Notes: generated from the sequence alone by a model not told the origin. A stretch of DNA of 64,000 nt from DATAQC01 sp038232455 (GCA_038232455.1 JBBSHU010000003.1:3105-67104), one strand, 5' to 3'; positions 9,070 to 17,545 are shown, counted from the first letter of the stretch. Made by a program: numbers and translations.

Positions 9070-9580
9070 CCCCCGCGCCGGGCCGTCGGCGCACCTCGGC
9101 GATGCCCTGAGCGCCCTCCTCGACGGTGAGCTGAGCGACGCCGACACCGCCGAGGCTCGTGCCCACCTGGCTGCGTGCCCCACGTGCGAAGCCGAGCTGG
9201 GGGCGATCGGCCAGGCCCGCACCTGGCTTCGCGGCCTTCCCCCCGTCGAGCCACCCGCCGACTTCTTCGAGCGGTTGATCGCCGGCTCCGTGCCCGAACG
9301 GAGTGCCGGCTCCGTGCCCGAACGGAGTGCCGGCCACGAGGCCACGGTGACGCCGCTCAGCGGGGCTCCCAGCCAGAGGCGGCGATGGCGGGCCGGTGTG
9401 GCCGCCATGTCCGCCTGTGCCGCGGTCACCGTCGTCGTGCTCAGCGTGGCAGCTCCCCACGACCCGCCGACCTCACCCCCGCTGGGCCGCTTCATCGTCG
9501 CCCATGAGACCGAGGTCGGCGTCGGCGACCCGGTGAGCGAGCTGGCCACCGCCGTCGTGCCCGTAGGGTTCCAGCGATGA
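9056..9580 (+). CDS. Zinc-binding anti-sigma factor, single-pass membrane protein
   Basis: 174 residues. The N-terminal cytoplasmic domain has the ZAS signature HxxxCxxC (AHLAACPTCEAEL) that clamps an ECF sigma factor. One membrane helix follows at about 110-130 (AGVAAMSACAAVTVVVLSVA), then a periplasm-side tail. The GTG at 9056 is preceded by GGAGG 5 nt upstream. The linker before the membrane helix contains a duplicated GSVPERSA octapeptide encoded by a 24-bp tandem repeat. The next gene, RseB-like, starts 4 nt before its stop (ATGA). Confidence 0.92.
   Translation: MTPDDPRAGPSAHLGDALSALLDGELSDADTAEARAHLAACPTCEAELGAIGQARTWLRGLPPVEPPADFFERLIAGSVPERSAGSVPERSAGHEATVTPLSGAPSQRRRWRAGVAAMSACAAVTVVVLSVAAPHDPPTSPPLGRFIVAHETEVGVGDPVSELATAVVPVGFQR
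9284..9331 (+). repeat. Two tandem copies of a 24-bp palindrome-rich unit
   Basis: The unit begins GGCTCCGTGCCCGAACGGAG and is repeated exactly twice in frame within the anti-sigma linker. Each unit can fold (GGCTCCG ... CGGAGTGCC with a bulge). Nineteen bases (CCGGCTCCGTGCCCGAACG) recur exactly at 38522-38540, in the same reading frame, inside another protein linker. This suggests a dispersed repeat rather than a local duplication only. Confidence 0.85.
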
Positions 9581-10593
9581 GGCCAGCGGTCGTGGGCTGC
9601 GCCCTGGTGCTGCTCATCGCCGTCCCGTCTCCCACCCTCGCCGCCGATTTCGCCGGCCCGACAGGCGGGGCCGTGGGCACCGTCGAGAACCCCTTCGACG
9701 GTGCCCGCAGGGCCGAGGAGCGGTTGTCGTTCGCCGGGTCGGTCAACGTCAGCTGGGACGATGCCAAGGGCCCCCATTCCGACCACCTCGACGTCCGGGC
9801 GGCCGGCGGTTCCATCCAGCTGCAGGGCGGATCGACGTTGCTGGCCGAGCCCGGCGGGACCACCATGGCCCGCCGCCCCGGGGGCGACTGGGACCTGTTG
9901 TGGGCCGGGGCACCGACGTCGACCGGGCGACCCGATGTCGACGAGAAGTACGACCTCACGCCCGTCGACGAACCTGCGCCCACGATGGTGGCATCGCGTC
10001 CGACCCACCTCGTCGAGGTCCGCCAGGCCGGAGTCGTGCGTGAGCGCCTCTTCCTGGACACCGAGAACGAACTTCTCCTGCGGCGGGAGCAGTTGGACCT
10101 CAGCGGGCATCCGGTGCACGTGGTGGCCTTCTCGTCGATCGACCTCGGTTCGCAGATCGCCGGGCCCCCCACCCCGGCCCACCCCTCCGACCACTCGCCC
10201 CGTCGTCTCTCGTCGGTGTCGTCACCAACGGGCCTGCCCGGCGGGTACCGACGGGTCGACGCCTACCGCGACAAGGGTGCCGTACAGGTCCTCTACAGCG
10301 ACGGTCTCTACGACCTGTCCGTGTTCGAACAGCAGGGCGCACTGGCGGCGAGCGACGTCCCGAAGTCGGGGAAGCAGGTCAAGGTCGGGTCGTCCAAGGG
10401 TTGGATCTACGCCTGGGCCGGCGGCCAGGTGTTGCTGTTGCGCCGTGGCCACACCGTCTACTCGTTGGTGAGCGAGGCTCCGGTCGACCAGCTCATGGCC
10501 GCGGCGAAGGCTTTGCCTGCGGCCGGGGGATCGTCGCTGGTCACCCGCTTGCGCCGGGTGTGCAGGAACCTGGTGCAGCCTCTCGCCGGGTGA
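9577..10593 (+). CDS. MucB/RseB-like sigma-factor regulatory protein
   Basis: 338 residues with an N-terminal signal peptide (MRPAVVGCALVLLIAVPSPTLA) and a two-domain layout like RseB. The lipoprotein-like N-terminal beta domain covers about 45-200 (ERLSFAGSVNVSW, VVRERLFLDTENELLLRREQLD, VVAFSSIDLG). A small C-terminal domain covers about 220-320 (GYRRVDAYRDKGAVQVLYSDGLYDLSVFEQ). In proteobacteria RseB protects the anti-sigma from proteolysis and senses envelope damage. The assignment rests on layout and position after sigma and anti-sigma genes. It overlaps the anti-sigma gene by 4 nt. Confidence 0.75.
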   Translation: MRPAVVGCALVLLIAVPSPTLAADFAGPTGGAVGTVENPFDGARRAEERLSFAGSVNVSWDDAKGPHSDHLDVRAAGGSIQLQGGSTLLAEPGGTTMARRPGGDWDLLWAGAPTSTGRPDVDEKYDLTPVDEPAPTMVASRPTHLVEVRQAGVVRERLFLDTENELLLRREQLDLSGHPVHVVAFSSIDLGSQIAGPPTPAHPSDHSPRRLSSVSSPTGLPGGYRRVDAYRDKGAVQVLYSDGLYDLSVFEQQGALAASDVPKSGKQVKVGSSKGWIYAWAGGQVLLLRRGHTVYSLVSEAPVDQLMAAAKALPAAGGSSLVTRLRRVCRNLVQPLAG

Positions 10594-10625
10594 CCGCCGA
10601 CGGTCCTGGGATCAGTTCCCTGAGA

Positions 10626-10889
10626 TCAGTTGACGGAGACGGCCGTGCCGGCGGCCGCCGCTCGTTCGAGGCGACGACGGCGGGCGATGCGCCGCCGCTC
10701 ACGCTCCGAGGCCCCACCCCAGACGCCGTGGTCGATGCCGTTGGCCAGGGCGTACTCCAGGCACGGCGTCTTGGCCGGACAGTCGGCACAGACCCGCCGG
10801 GCCACCTCGACGCCGACACCGTCGCTCGGAAAGAACAGCGAAGGCGACTTGTCCCGACAATTTCCTTCGGCCATCCACAGGGTGTCCAT
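10626..10889 (-). CDS. WhiB-family regulator (WhiB2/WhmD-like)
   Basis: 87 residues with cluster cysteines C11, C34, C37 and C43 (CADCPAKTPC) and the GVWGGASERERRRI motif, then a basic tail. The ATG at 10889 has a strong AAGGAGGG ribosome site 4 nt upstream, which decides against the in-frame start 21 nt earlier. The SPSLFFPSDG N-terminal segment is typical of WhiB2-type proteins linked to septation. It converges on the rseB-like gene with about 30 nt between stops. Confidence 0.95.
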   Translation of the reverse strand: MDTLWMAEGNCRDKSPSLFFPSDGVGVEVARRVCADCPAKTPCLEYALANGIDHGVWGGASERERRRIARRRRLERAAAAGTAVSVN

Positions 10890-11009
10890 CGACCCTCCTT
10901 GTAGCCCCACTCACAAGACAACGAGTCGGGTCTGGTGTTGGTTCCCACCCTGTCCTACGGAGACCGGGCCCCTGATGGATCGTCTCACTTCCCGTGTAGC
11001 CTTAGCCAA

Positions 11010-11303
11010 ATGACGACCGTACCGGTGGAAGAGGACCAGCGGGCCCCCCGGGGCCACGTGCGGATCATCTACCTGGGCCCGGTCGCGCCCCACTGGGAGG
11101 TCGTTTCCCAGTTCGGCGGCGACCGTAACGCCGTGGAGTCGTTCAAGGAACGAGCCACCGCCCGTCTCTTGCTGCTCCCTCCCCACGATCCCCAGTTCCG
11201 GCGCAACCGGGAGCGGGTCGTGCGCGACGCCGAGCGCGAGGCGCTCATCCTCGAGTGGGACCTCGGGGTTCCCGACGAGGAGATGGAAGAGGGCACCGGT
11301 TAA
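11010..11303 (+). CDS. Conserved-looking hypothetical protein
   Basis: 97 residues, soluble, strongly charged toward the C-terminus (ERVVRDAEREALILEWDLGV, then an acidic tail DEEMEEG). The middle reads HVRIIYLGPVAPHWEVVSQF. No family is recognised. No good ribosome site is visible before the ATG. The gene lies between the divergent whiB and the Pho box of pstS, 20 nt upstream of the first Pho repeat. Codon use matches its neighbours, so it is probably real. Confidence 0.6.
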   Translation: MTTVPVEEDQRAPRGHVRIIYLGPVAPHWEVVSQFGGDRNAVESFKERATARLLLLPPHDPQFRRNRERVVRDAEREALILEWDLGVPDEEMEEGTG

Positions 11304-11323
11304 GACCCGCCTCTCCGGCCAGC

Positions 11324-11367
11324 CTTCACCGGTCGTTCACCCTGCGTTCACCATGCGTTCAGTTCCC
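11324..11367 (+). promoter_or_regulatory. Pho box: four 11-bp direct repeats upstream of pstS
   Basis: Four units follow one another with exact 11-bp phasing: CTTCACCGGTC, GTTCACCCTGC, GTTCACCATGC and GTTCAGTTCCC. GTTCACC-type units every 11 bp are the known binding pattern of actinobacterial PhoP (PHO box, as in Streptomyces). The site ends 28 nt before the pstS GTG, in the right place to activate the pst operon in phosphate starvation. Confidence 0.9.
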
Positions 11368-11395
11368 GGTCTTTCGTCCTTCCTAGTGTGACGCC

Positions 11396-12481
11396 GTGCA
11401 ATCAACCTTGAAGCGAAGCAGACGTATCGGACTCGCGGCCCTGTGCTCGTTCGCCCTGCTGGCGACGGCATGCGGCAGTAGCAGCAAGTCGGCCACGGAC
11501 ACGACTACGCCGGGTGCCCCGGTCGCCGGGGCCAAGGACACGGCCAGCCTCTCGGGGGCGGGGTCCACGTTCGTGCAGAGCATGCTCCAGGAGTGGATCA
11601 AGCAGTACGGAAAGGCCGCTCCCGGGGTGAGCATCAACTACCAGGGCGTGGGCTCGGGCGCCGGTATCCAGCAGTTGACGGCCAAGACCGTCGACTTCGC
11701 CGGTTCCGACGTGGCCCTCAAGCCCGAGGAGGTGGCGGCCACGGGTGGCGAGGGCGCGGTGGTCACCGTCCCGTGGGTCGCAGGTGGTATCGCCGTCGAG
11801 TACAACCTGTCCCAGGCCAAGGACCTCAAGCTCTCCCCCGACACGCTGGCCGGGATCTTCTCGGGCAAGATCGCCAAGTGGGATGACCCCGCCATCAAGG
11901 CCGACAACAAGGGGGCGTCGCTGCCCGGCACGGGCATCCAGGTGGTGCACCGCTCCGACGGATCGGGTACCACGCAGGTGTTCACGTCGTACCTCAAGGC
12001 GGCCGCCGCACCCGGGTTGTGGGACTACCCCACCGACAAGGACTGGCACGCTCCCGCCGGCACCGGGGCCAAGGGTTCCGACGGCGTGACCCAGGCGGTG
12101 AAGCAGACCGACGGCGCCATCGGCTACGCCGAGGTGAGCTTCCCCAAGCAGTCGTCGCTGGGGACGGCTCAGATCAAGAACAAGGACGGCCAGTTCGTCG
12201 GCCCCACGGCGAGCGCCGTCACCGCCGCTCTCGCCGAGGCCACGCCCAACCCCGACGGGACTCTCAAGCTGAACTACACGCCGACCGCTCCCACCGCCTA
12301 TCCGATCAGCACCACGACCTACGCCATGTTCTACAAGGCTGGCGATCCCAACAAGACGACGGCGCTGAAACACTTCATCCAATGGGTCCTCACCGACGGT
12401 CAGAAGCTGGCCGAGGGGCTCGACTACGCTCCTCTGCCACAGTCGATTCTCACGCCGGCTCTCGCCGCTGTGAGCGCCTGA
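11396..12481 (+). CDS. pstS: Phosphate ABC transporter substrate-binding lipoprotein
   Basis: 361 residues. A signal peptide ends in a lipobox (LLATAC, Cys26), so it is an outer-leaflet lipoprotein. The mature part shows PstS phosphate-site segments: LSGAGSTFVQSM, DFAGSDVALK, VHRSDGSGTTQVF and ATGAKGSDGV-like TGAKGSDGVTQAV. It binds phosphate and delivers it to PstC/PstA. The GTG start lies under a four-repeat Pho box, so induction by phosphate starvation is expected. It is the first gene of pstSCAB-phoU. Confidence 0.97.
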   Translation: MQSTLKRSRRIGLAALCSFALLATACGSSSKSATDTTTPGAPVAGAKDTASLSGAGSTFVQSMLQEWIKQYGKAAPGVSINYQGVGSGAGIQQLTAKTVDFAGSDVALKPEEVAATGGEGAVVTVPWVAGGIAVEYNLSQAKDLKLSPDTLAGIFSGKIAKWDDPAIKADNKGASLPGTGIQVVHRSDGSGTTQVFTSYLKAAAAPGLWDYPTDKDWHAPAGTGAKGSDGVTQAVKQTDGAIGYAEVSFPKQSSLGTAQIKNKDGQFVGPTASAVTAALAEATPNPDGTLKLNYTPTAPTAYPISTTTYAMFYKAGDPNKTTALKHFIQWVLTDGQKLAEGLDYAPLPQSILTPALAAVSA

Positions 12482-12542
12482 CGCTCGCTGCTGGCAGGCC
12501 GGACCGAGGGAACGAGGTGCGACCGACTCGGCGGCGCTGGAG

Positions 12543-13529
12543 ATGGACGTGAGCACTGTGGAGACACCGACACCCGAACGGCCCGCCATCGCGGGCCGTT
12601 CGTCGCGCAAGGTCGGCGACCGGGTGTTCCAGGCCCTGACCACCACCGTGGGTGCGATCGTCCTCGCCGTCCTCACCGTCATCACCGTCTTCCTCTTCGT
12701 CAAGGCATGGCCGGCCCTGCGCTCCGCCGGACTCGGGTTCTTTACCGAGACGAAATGGTTCCCCGACACCAACCCGCCCACGTTCGGGGTGGCGGCGCTG
12801 CTGTGGGGCACGCTCCTGTCCAGCGTCATCGCCCTGGTGATCGCCGTACCCGTCGCCATCGGCTCGGCCCTGTACACCACCGAGTACGCCCCGGCCGTGG
12901 TCGGTCGCTGGGTGGGCTACCTGATCGACCTCCTCGCCGCCGTGCCCAGCGTCGTCTACGGGTTCTGGGGGGTCGTGTTCCTCGTGCCCCGGATGATCCC
13001 GCTGCAACGGTGGCTCGCCCACCATCTGGGGTTCATCCCGCTCTTCCACGATCCCGACAACCTCTTCGGCAAGTCGATGTTCGCCGCCTCGGTGGTCCTC
13101 GCCCTGATGGTCCTGCCCATCGTGGCCGCCGTCACCCGTGAGGTCTTCCGCCAGGTCCCCCGGGACATGCGCGAGGCGGCCCTGGCCCTCGGCGCCACCA
13201 GGTGGGAGATGATCCGCACCGCGGTCCTCCCCGCCAGCCGCAGCGGCATCGTCGGCGCCATCGTGCTCGGCCTGGGCCGGGCTCTCGGCGAGACCATCGC
13301 CATCGCCCTGGTGTTGGCGGCGACGTTCGACATCAACATCAAGATCCTCCAGCCCGGGGGCAACACGATCGCCGCCAACGTGGCCACCAAGTTCGGCGAC
13401 GCCGGCTCACTGGGACGGTCGGCGCTGGTGGCCAGCGGCCTGGTCCTGTTCGCCATCACCCTGGCCGCCACCCTGTCCGCCCGCAGCGTCATCCGCCGCA
13501 CCGGCCGCGCCGCCTCAGGCCTGGCATGA
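12543..13529 (+). CDS. pstC: Phosphate ABC transporter permease PstC
   Basis: 328 residues with about six membrane helices and the binding-protein-dependent transport inner-membrane signature (EAALALGATRWEMIRTAVLP, about residue 210). PstC pairs with PstA to form the phosphate channel. Characteristic segments are TTEYAPAVVGRWVGYLIDLL and LAAVPSVVYGFWGVVFLVP. The stop overlaps an ATGAGCCTCGTCG sequence identical to the real pstA start 125 bp downstream (see the repeat entry). Confidence 0.96.
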   Translation: MDVSTVETPTPERPAIAGRSSRKVGDRVFQALTTTVGAIVLAVLTVITVFLFVKAWPALRSAGLGFFTETKWFPDTNPPTFGVAALLWGTLLSSVIALVIAVPVAIGSALYTTEYAPAVVGRWVGYLIDLLAAVPSVVYGFWGVVFLVPRMIPLQRWLAHHLGFIPLFHDPDNLFGKSMFAASVVLALMVLPIVAAVTREVFRQVPRDMREAALALGATRWEMIRTAVLPASRSGIVGAIVLGLGRALGETIAIALVLAATFDINIKILQPGGNTIAANVATKFGDAGSLGRSALVASGLVLFAITLAATLSARSVIRRTGRAASGLA

Positions 13530-13663
13530 GCCTCGTCGGGTCCTGTCACGTGGCCGGCCCCTCCCCCCGCCCTCCGGGCGGCGGGCCCCTCTCCACGTGC
13601 CACCCGTCTCGGGAGCGGAGTATCGACGCCCTTCGGGCGACGGCCAAGCCATGAGCCTCGTCG
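13525..13663 (+). repeat. 125-bp insert between pstC and pstA bounded by 14-bp direct repeats
   Basis: CATGAGCCTCGTCG occurs at 13525-13538 and again at 13650-13663. The first copy contains the pstC stop and the second the pstA start. Removing 13526-13650 would restore an ATGA stop-start overlap, exactly the arrangement at pstA-pstB and pstB-phoU. The insert holds inverted repeats (CACGTGG/CCACGTG, a GGCCC...GGGCC stem and a CGCCCTTCGGGCG hairpin), like a small palindromic element. Confidence 0.7.
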
Positions 13664-14718
13664 AGGAGCTGCCGGCTCCGGAGTTGCCGGCGTCGCCGCT
13701 GAGCAGTAAGAGGGGTCGGTTGCGCCGCTCCCAGTCCATCGGCGCGGCGGCCATCGGTGTCGCCATCGCCGCCGTCGCCTTCGTGTTGACGCCGCTGCAG
13801 GGGAGGGCCGACCTCGTCCTGGTGGCCTGGCTCTTTGGGACCGCCGCCTACCTGGTGGCGGCGGGCCGGGTCGAGGGCCGACGTTCGCTCGTCGACCGCC
13901 TGGCGGGCGTGTTCATGGTGACGGCGGTGGCCGTCTGCCTCATCGCCCTGGGATCGGTGCTCATCTACACCATCGTCCGCGGGGCCAAGGCTCTGCGCCC
14001 CGACTTCTTCACTCATTCGATGAAGGGGGTGGGGCCGAGGGACACGAGCGGTGGTGCCTACCACGCCATCATCGGCACCCTCGAAGAGGTGCTCCTGGCC
14101 TCGGTCATCTCCGTGCCCGCCGGGCTGCTCGTGGCCATCTACCTCACCGAGTACGGCACCGGCGTGCTGGCCAGGGCGATCAGCACGATGGTCGACGTCA
14201 TGGTGGGCATCCCGTCGGTGATCGCCGGCCTGTTCATCTACGCCTTCTGGGTCCTCGCCTTGCACCAGGGCTTCTCCGGGTTCGCCGCCGCCCTGGCCCT
14301 GTCGATCCTGATGCTGCCGATCGTCGTGCGCTCGGCTGAGGAGATGATCAAGCTCGTTCCGTCGTCCCTGCGGGAGGCGTCGTACGCCCTGGGCATCGCC
14401 CGCTGGCGCACCCTTCTCCGCGTCGTGCTGCCCACCGCATCGGCAGGCATCACCACCGGCGTCATGCTCGCCGTGGCCCGGGTGACGGGCGAGACGGCGC
14501 CGCTCCTGCTCACCTCCTTCGGCTTCGACTCGACCCGCACGAACCCTTTCAGCGGGCCCGAGGAGTCGCTCCCACTGTTCGTGTTCCGACAGGCGTCCTC
14601 GGCGTTCGACACGGCCATCGACCGGGCATGGGCCGCCGCCCTCACCCTGATCGTCGTCGTCGTGCTGCTCACCGTGGCCGCCCGGCTGCTCACCATCCGA
14701 AACCAGCTCAAGCCATGA
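13651..14718 (+). CDS. pstA: Phosphate ABC transporter permease PstA
   Basis: 355 residues. After a cytoplasmic stretch of about 25 residues there are eight or so hydrophobic segments, two more than typical: an additional pair near residues 30-80 precedes the standard core. The transport signature is EASYALGIARWRTLLRVVLP, and TVDVMVGIPSVIAGLFIYA-type helices surround it. The ATG at 13651 is chosen by homology to the MSLVEELPAP start; no strong ribosome site is seen, consistent with loss of coupling to pstC. The stop overlaps pstB (ATGA). Confidence 0.94.
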   Translation: MSLVEELPAPELPASPLSSKRGRLRRSQSIGAAAIGVAIAAVAFVLTPLQGRADLVLVAWLFGTAAYLVAAGRVEGRRSLVDRLAGVFMVTAVAVCLIALGSVLIYTIVRGAKALRPDFFTHSMKGVGPRDTSGGAYHAIIGTLEEVLLASVISVPAGLLVAIYLTEYGTGVLARAISTMVDVMVGIPSVIAGLFIYAFWVLALHQGFSGFAAALALSILMLPIVVRSAEEMIKLVPSSLREASYALGIARWRTLLRVVLPTASAGITTGVMLAVARVTGETAPLLLTSFGFDSTRTNPFSGPEESLPLFVFRQASSAFDTAIDRAWAAALTLIVVVVLLTVAARLLTIRNQLKP

Positions 14719-15536
14719 GCTCCGACATCCTGGCGTCCACTGTCGCCGTCCGAGAGGCATCCATGAAGCGCATCGAAGCCGTCGATGTCAGCGCCTGGTA
14801 TCGCAAGCACAAGGCCATCGAGGGGGTGACGATCACCCTCGAGCCCAAACACGTCACCGCCCTGATCGGGCCTTCGGGATGTGGGAAATCCACCTTCCTC
14901 CGCACCCTGAACCGCATGCACGAGGTCGTGCCCGGGGCCCGGGCCACGGGACAGGTCACCCTCGACGGGGAAGACATCTACGCCAGCGCCGTCGACCCGG
15001 TGGCCGTGCGCCGCGCCATCGGCATGGTGTTCCAGCGCCCCAATCCCTTCCCATCGATGTCGATCGGCGACAACGTGGCGGCCGGCATCAAGCTCAACGG
15101 CCGCCACGACAAGGCGGCGATGAAGGACATCGTCGAGCGCTCCCTCAAGCTGGCCGGTCTGTGGGACGAGGTCAGCGACCGCCTCGACCGTCCCGGCGGC
15201 AGCCTCTCGGGCGGCCAGCAGCAGCGCCTGTGCATCGCCCGGGCCATCGCCGTGGAGCCCGCCGTGCTGCTCATGGACGAGCCCTGCTCAGCCCTCGACC
15301 CCATGTCGACCCTGCGCATCGAAGACCTCATCTCCGAGCTCAAGGACCGCTACACGATTGTCATCGTCACCCACAACATGCAACAGGCGGCGAGGGTCAG
15401 CGAGACGACCGCATTCTTCAACCTCGATGCCGCCGGCGAGCCCGGCCGCATGGTCGAGGTCGGCCCCACGACCAAGATCTTCACCAAGCCCGACGACGAG
15501 CGCACCGAGGCCTACATCACCGGCCGGTTCGGATGA
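14715..15536 (+). CDS. pstB: Phosphate ABC transporter ATP-binding protein
   Basis: 273 residues with Walker A GPSGCGKST, Q-loop FQRPNPFPSMSI, ABC signature LSGGQQQR, Walker B VLLMDEP and switch His (VTHNMQQAAR). The FQRPNPFP and THNMQQA motifs are specific to PstB. It energises phosphate uptake through PstCA. The ATG at 14715 overlaps the pstA stop; an internal ATG at 14763 (MKRIEAVDVSAWY) is where homology usually begins, so the first 16 residues may be an extension. It overlaps phoU by 4 nt. Confidence 0.97.
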   Translation: MSSDILASTVAVREASMKRIEAVDVSAWYRKHKAIEGVTITLEPKHVTALIGPSGCGKSTFLRTLNRMHEVVPGARATGQVTLDGEDIYASAVDPVAVRRAIGMVFQRPNPFPSMSIGDNVAAGIKLNGRHDKAAMKDIVERSLKLAGLWDEVSDRLDRPGGSLSGGQQQRLCIARAIAVEPAVLLMDEPCSALDPMSTLRIEDLISELKDRYTIVIVTHNMQQAARVSETTAFFNLDAAGEPGRMVEVGPTTKIFTKPDDERTEAYITGRFG

Positions 15537-16192
15537 CCATGCGCATCGGGTTCCAGGAGTCGCTCGGAGCCCTCCGTGCCGATGTCGACTGGCTCGGCTC
15601 CCTGGCTGCCGATGCCGTGGAGGCGGCCACAACGGCCCTCATCTCGGGCAACCAGGTGAAGGCCGAGATGGTGGTGGCCGGCGACGACGAGATCGACACC
15701 TTGTTCGTCACCCTCGAGGAGCGGGCCTATGCCCTGATGGCCCAGCAGGCACCGGTGGCGATCGACCTGCGGTTCCTGGTGTCGGCGCTGCGGGTGATGG
15801 CCGATTGGGAGCGCACCGGCGACCTGGCCGTGTCGCTGGCCAAGCTGGCCCTGCTCGACTGGGAGCGTGAGGTCGTCGCCCTCGAGCTGCTCGAGGACAT
15901 GGCGTCCATCGCCCTGGAGCTGATCGCCGCCGGACGCCGGGCGTGGCGGAACAAGGATCTCGACCTGGCCGCCGCCCTCGAGCGACGCGACGACGCCCTC
16001 GACGAGTGCTTTCGCCGCCTCGCCGCCCATCTGTTGTCCCAGCACGGGCCCGAGGCCAGTGGCCTGGTCTTCCACGCCCTGCTGGCCGGTCGCAACCTCG
16101 AACGCATCGCCGACCATGCCGTGGCCGTCGGCGACCGCGTGGTCTACATGCTCACGGGTGACCCACGGTCGCTGGTAGCGGAGATCGGATGA
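15533..16192 (+). CDS. phoU: Phosphate transport system regulator PhoU
   Basis: 219 residues, all helical, made of two similar three-helix PhoU repeats (about 8-95 and 115-205). The conserved signatures are DLRFLVSALRVMADWERTGDLA in the first and LVFHALLAGRNLERIADHAVAVG in the second; the E/D-rich faces bind metals. PhoU links the Pst transporter to the sensor kinase and represses the Pho response when phosphate is ample. It ends the pst operon and is followed by the kinase-regulator pair. Confidence 0.96.
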   Translation: MTMRIGFQESLGALRADVDWLGSLAADAVEAATTALISGNQVKAEMVVAGDDEIDTLFVTLEERAYALMAQQAPVAIDLRFLVSALRVMADWERTGDLAVSLAKLALLDWEREVVALELLEDMASIALELIAAGRRAWRNKDLDLAAALERRDDALDECFRRLAAHLLSQHGPEASGLVFHALLAGRNLERIADHAVAVGDRVVYMLTGDPRSLVAEIG

Positions 16193-16258
16193 CGTGCCGG
16201 TACGTCGGTGTCGGGGTGACAGAGGTAGCCATCGCCTGGTTGCCGGCGGGGCCGACCT

Positions 16259-17545
16259 ATGGTGGATGCGATGCAACTGGCCGCCAGTGATGCGGTCGTG
16301 GCCGGTGTGGCCGCAGCTGTGGTCCTCGTGGTGTTGGTGTGGGCCTGGCTTTTCCGGCGAAGCACGACCCGCCGACTCGCCTCACTGACGACGCGCCTCG
16401 ACGAGGAGGGCGGCGACGAGCTGGTTTCCCGGGGCGGGATGGAGCGCAACATCTCCCGGCTCGAGCGGGCCGCCGAGCGGGCGGTCACCGACCGGGGGAG
16501 CGCCCGCCTGGCCCGCAGTCGCCTGGAGGGCGCCCTCCGCGTCGTCGGCATCGGCGTCGTGGTTTGCGACGAGTCGGGTGAGATCGTGTTCCAGAACGAG
16601 CAGGCCGACGCCTTCATGGGTGACCGCCCGGCCGAGGCGGCCGAGGCGCTGGCCCACCAGGCGGTCACCGAGCTACTGGAGGCCGCCGCCGACGGTGAGG
16701 TCCAGACCCAGACCCTCGACCTCTACGGTCCACCCCGACGCACGCTCACCATCGTGGCATCGCCGGTTGACGACGGCTGGCGGGGCCTCGGCGCGGTGGC
16801 CGTCATCGAGGATGTGTCCGATCGCCGTCACCTGGAGGCCGTGCGTCGCGACTTCGTGGCCAACATCAGCCACGAGCTGAAGACACCTGTCGGCGCCCTG
16901 GCCCTGCTGGCCGAGACCTTGGCCGGTGAGGACGACGCAGAGGTGGTCAACCGCCTGGCCCGGCGCCTCCAGCTCGAGTCACAGCGGGTGGCCCGCATCG
17001 TCGACGATCTCCTCGATCTGAGTCGCATCGAATCGGAGGAGACGCCGATGCGCGAGCCGGTGGCCGTCCATCTGCTGGTCGCCGAGGCGGCCGAAAGGGT
17101 TCGCTCGGCGGCCGAGCAACGGGCGGTGACCATCACCTTCGGCGAGGGGGCCGAGCACCTGATCGTCAGGGGTGACCGTCGCCAGTTGGTGTCGGCCCTG
17201 TTCAACCTCCTCGAGAACTCGGTCAAGTACTCCGACGAGGGCTCCACGGTCGACGTGCGCTCGCACACCGACGGCGAGTGGGTCGAGCTCACCGTCACCG
17301 ACCAGGGCATCGGCATTCCCGAGCGTGATCTCGAGCGTGTCTTCGAGCGCTTCTACCGGGTCGACCGGGCCCGGGGCCGCGACACCGGGGGGACGGGGCT
17401 GGGGCTGGCCATCGTCCGCCATGTGGCCAACAACCACGGGGGCGACGTCCGGGTGGAATCCCACGAGGGCACCGGGTCCAGCTTCACCCTCCGCATCCCC
17501 GCGGGGCCCGGCCCGGTGGCCATGAGCCCGGCCAAGGCCGGCTGA
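16259..17545 (+). CDS. senX3: SenX3/PhoR-like phosphate sensor histidine kinase
   Basis: 428 residues: one N-terminal membrane helix (about 14-32), a PAS-like domain (about 85-190, VVGIGVVVCDESGEIVFQN), the HisKA dimerisation helix with phosphoacceptor His205 (NISHELKTP), and a HATPase domain with N-box NLLENSVKYS, G1 DQGIGIP and G2 GGTGLGLAI. Lack of a periplasmic domain and location after phoU match SenX3, which senses phosphate through PstSCAB-PhoU. The response regulator gene follows after 23 nt. Confidence 0.92.
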   Translation: MVDAMQLAASDAVVAGVAAAVVLVVLVWAWLFRRSTTRRLASLTTRLDEEGGDELVSRGGMERNISRLERAAERAVTDRGSARLARSRLEGALRVVGIGVVVCDESGEIVFQNEQADAFMGDRPAEAAEALAHQAVTELLEAAADGEVQTQTLDLYGPPRRTLTIVASPVDDGWRGLGAVAVIEDVSDRRHLEAVRRDFVANISHELKTPVGALALLAETLAGEDDAEVVNRLARRLQLESQRVARIVDDLLDLSRIESEETPMREPVAVHLLVAEAAERVRSAAEQRAVTITFGEGAEHLIVRGDRRQLVSALFNLLENSVKYSDEGSTVDVRSHTDGEWVELTVTDQGIGIPERDLERVFERFYRVDRARGRDTGGTGLGLAIVRHVANNHGGDVRVESHEGTGSSFTLRIPAGPGPVAMSPAKAG

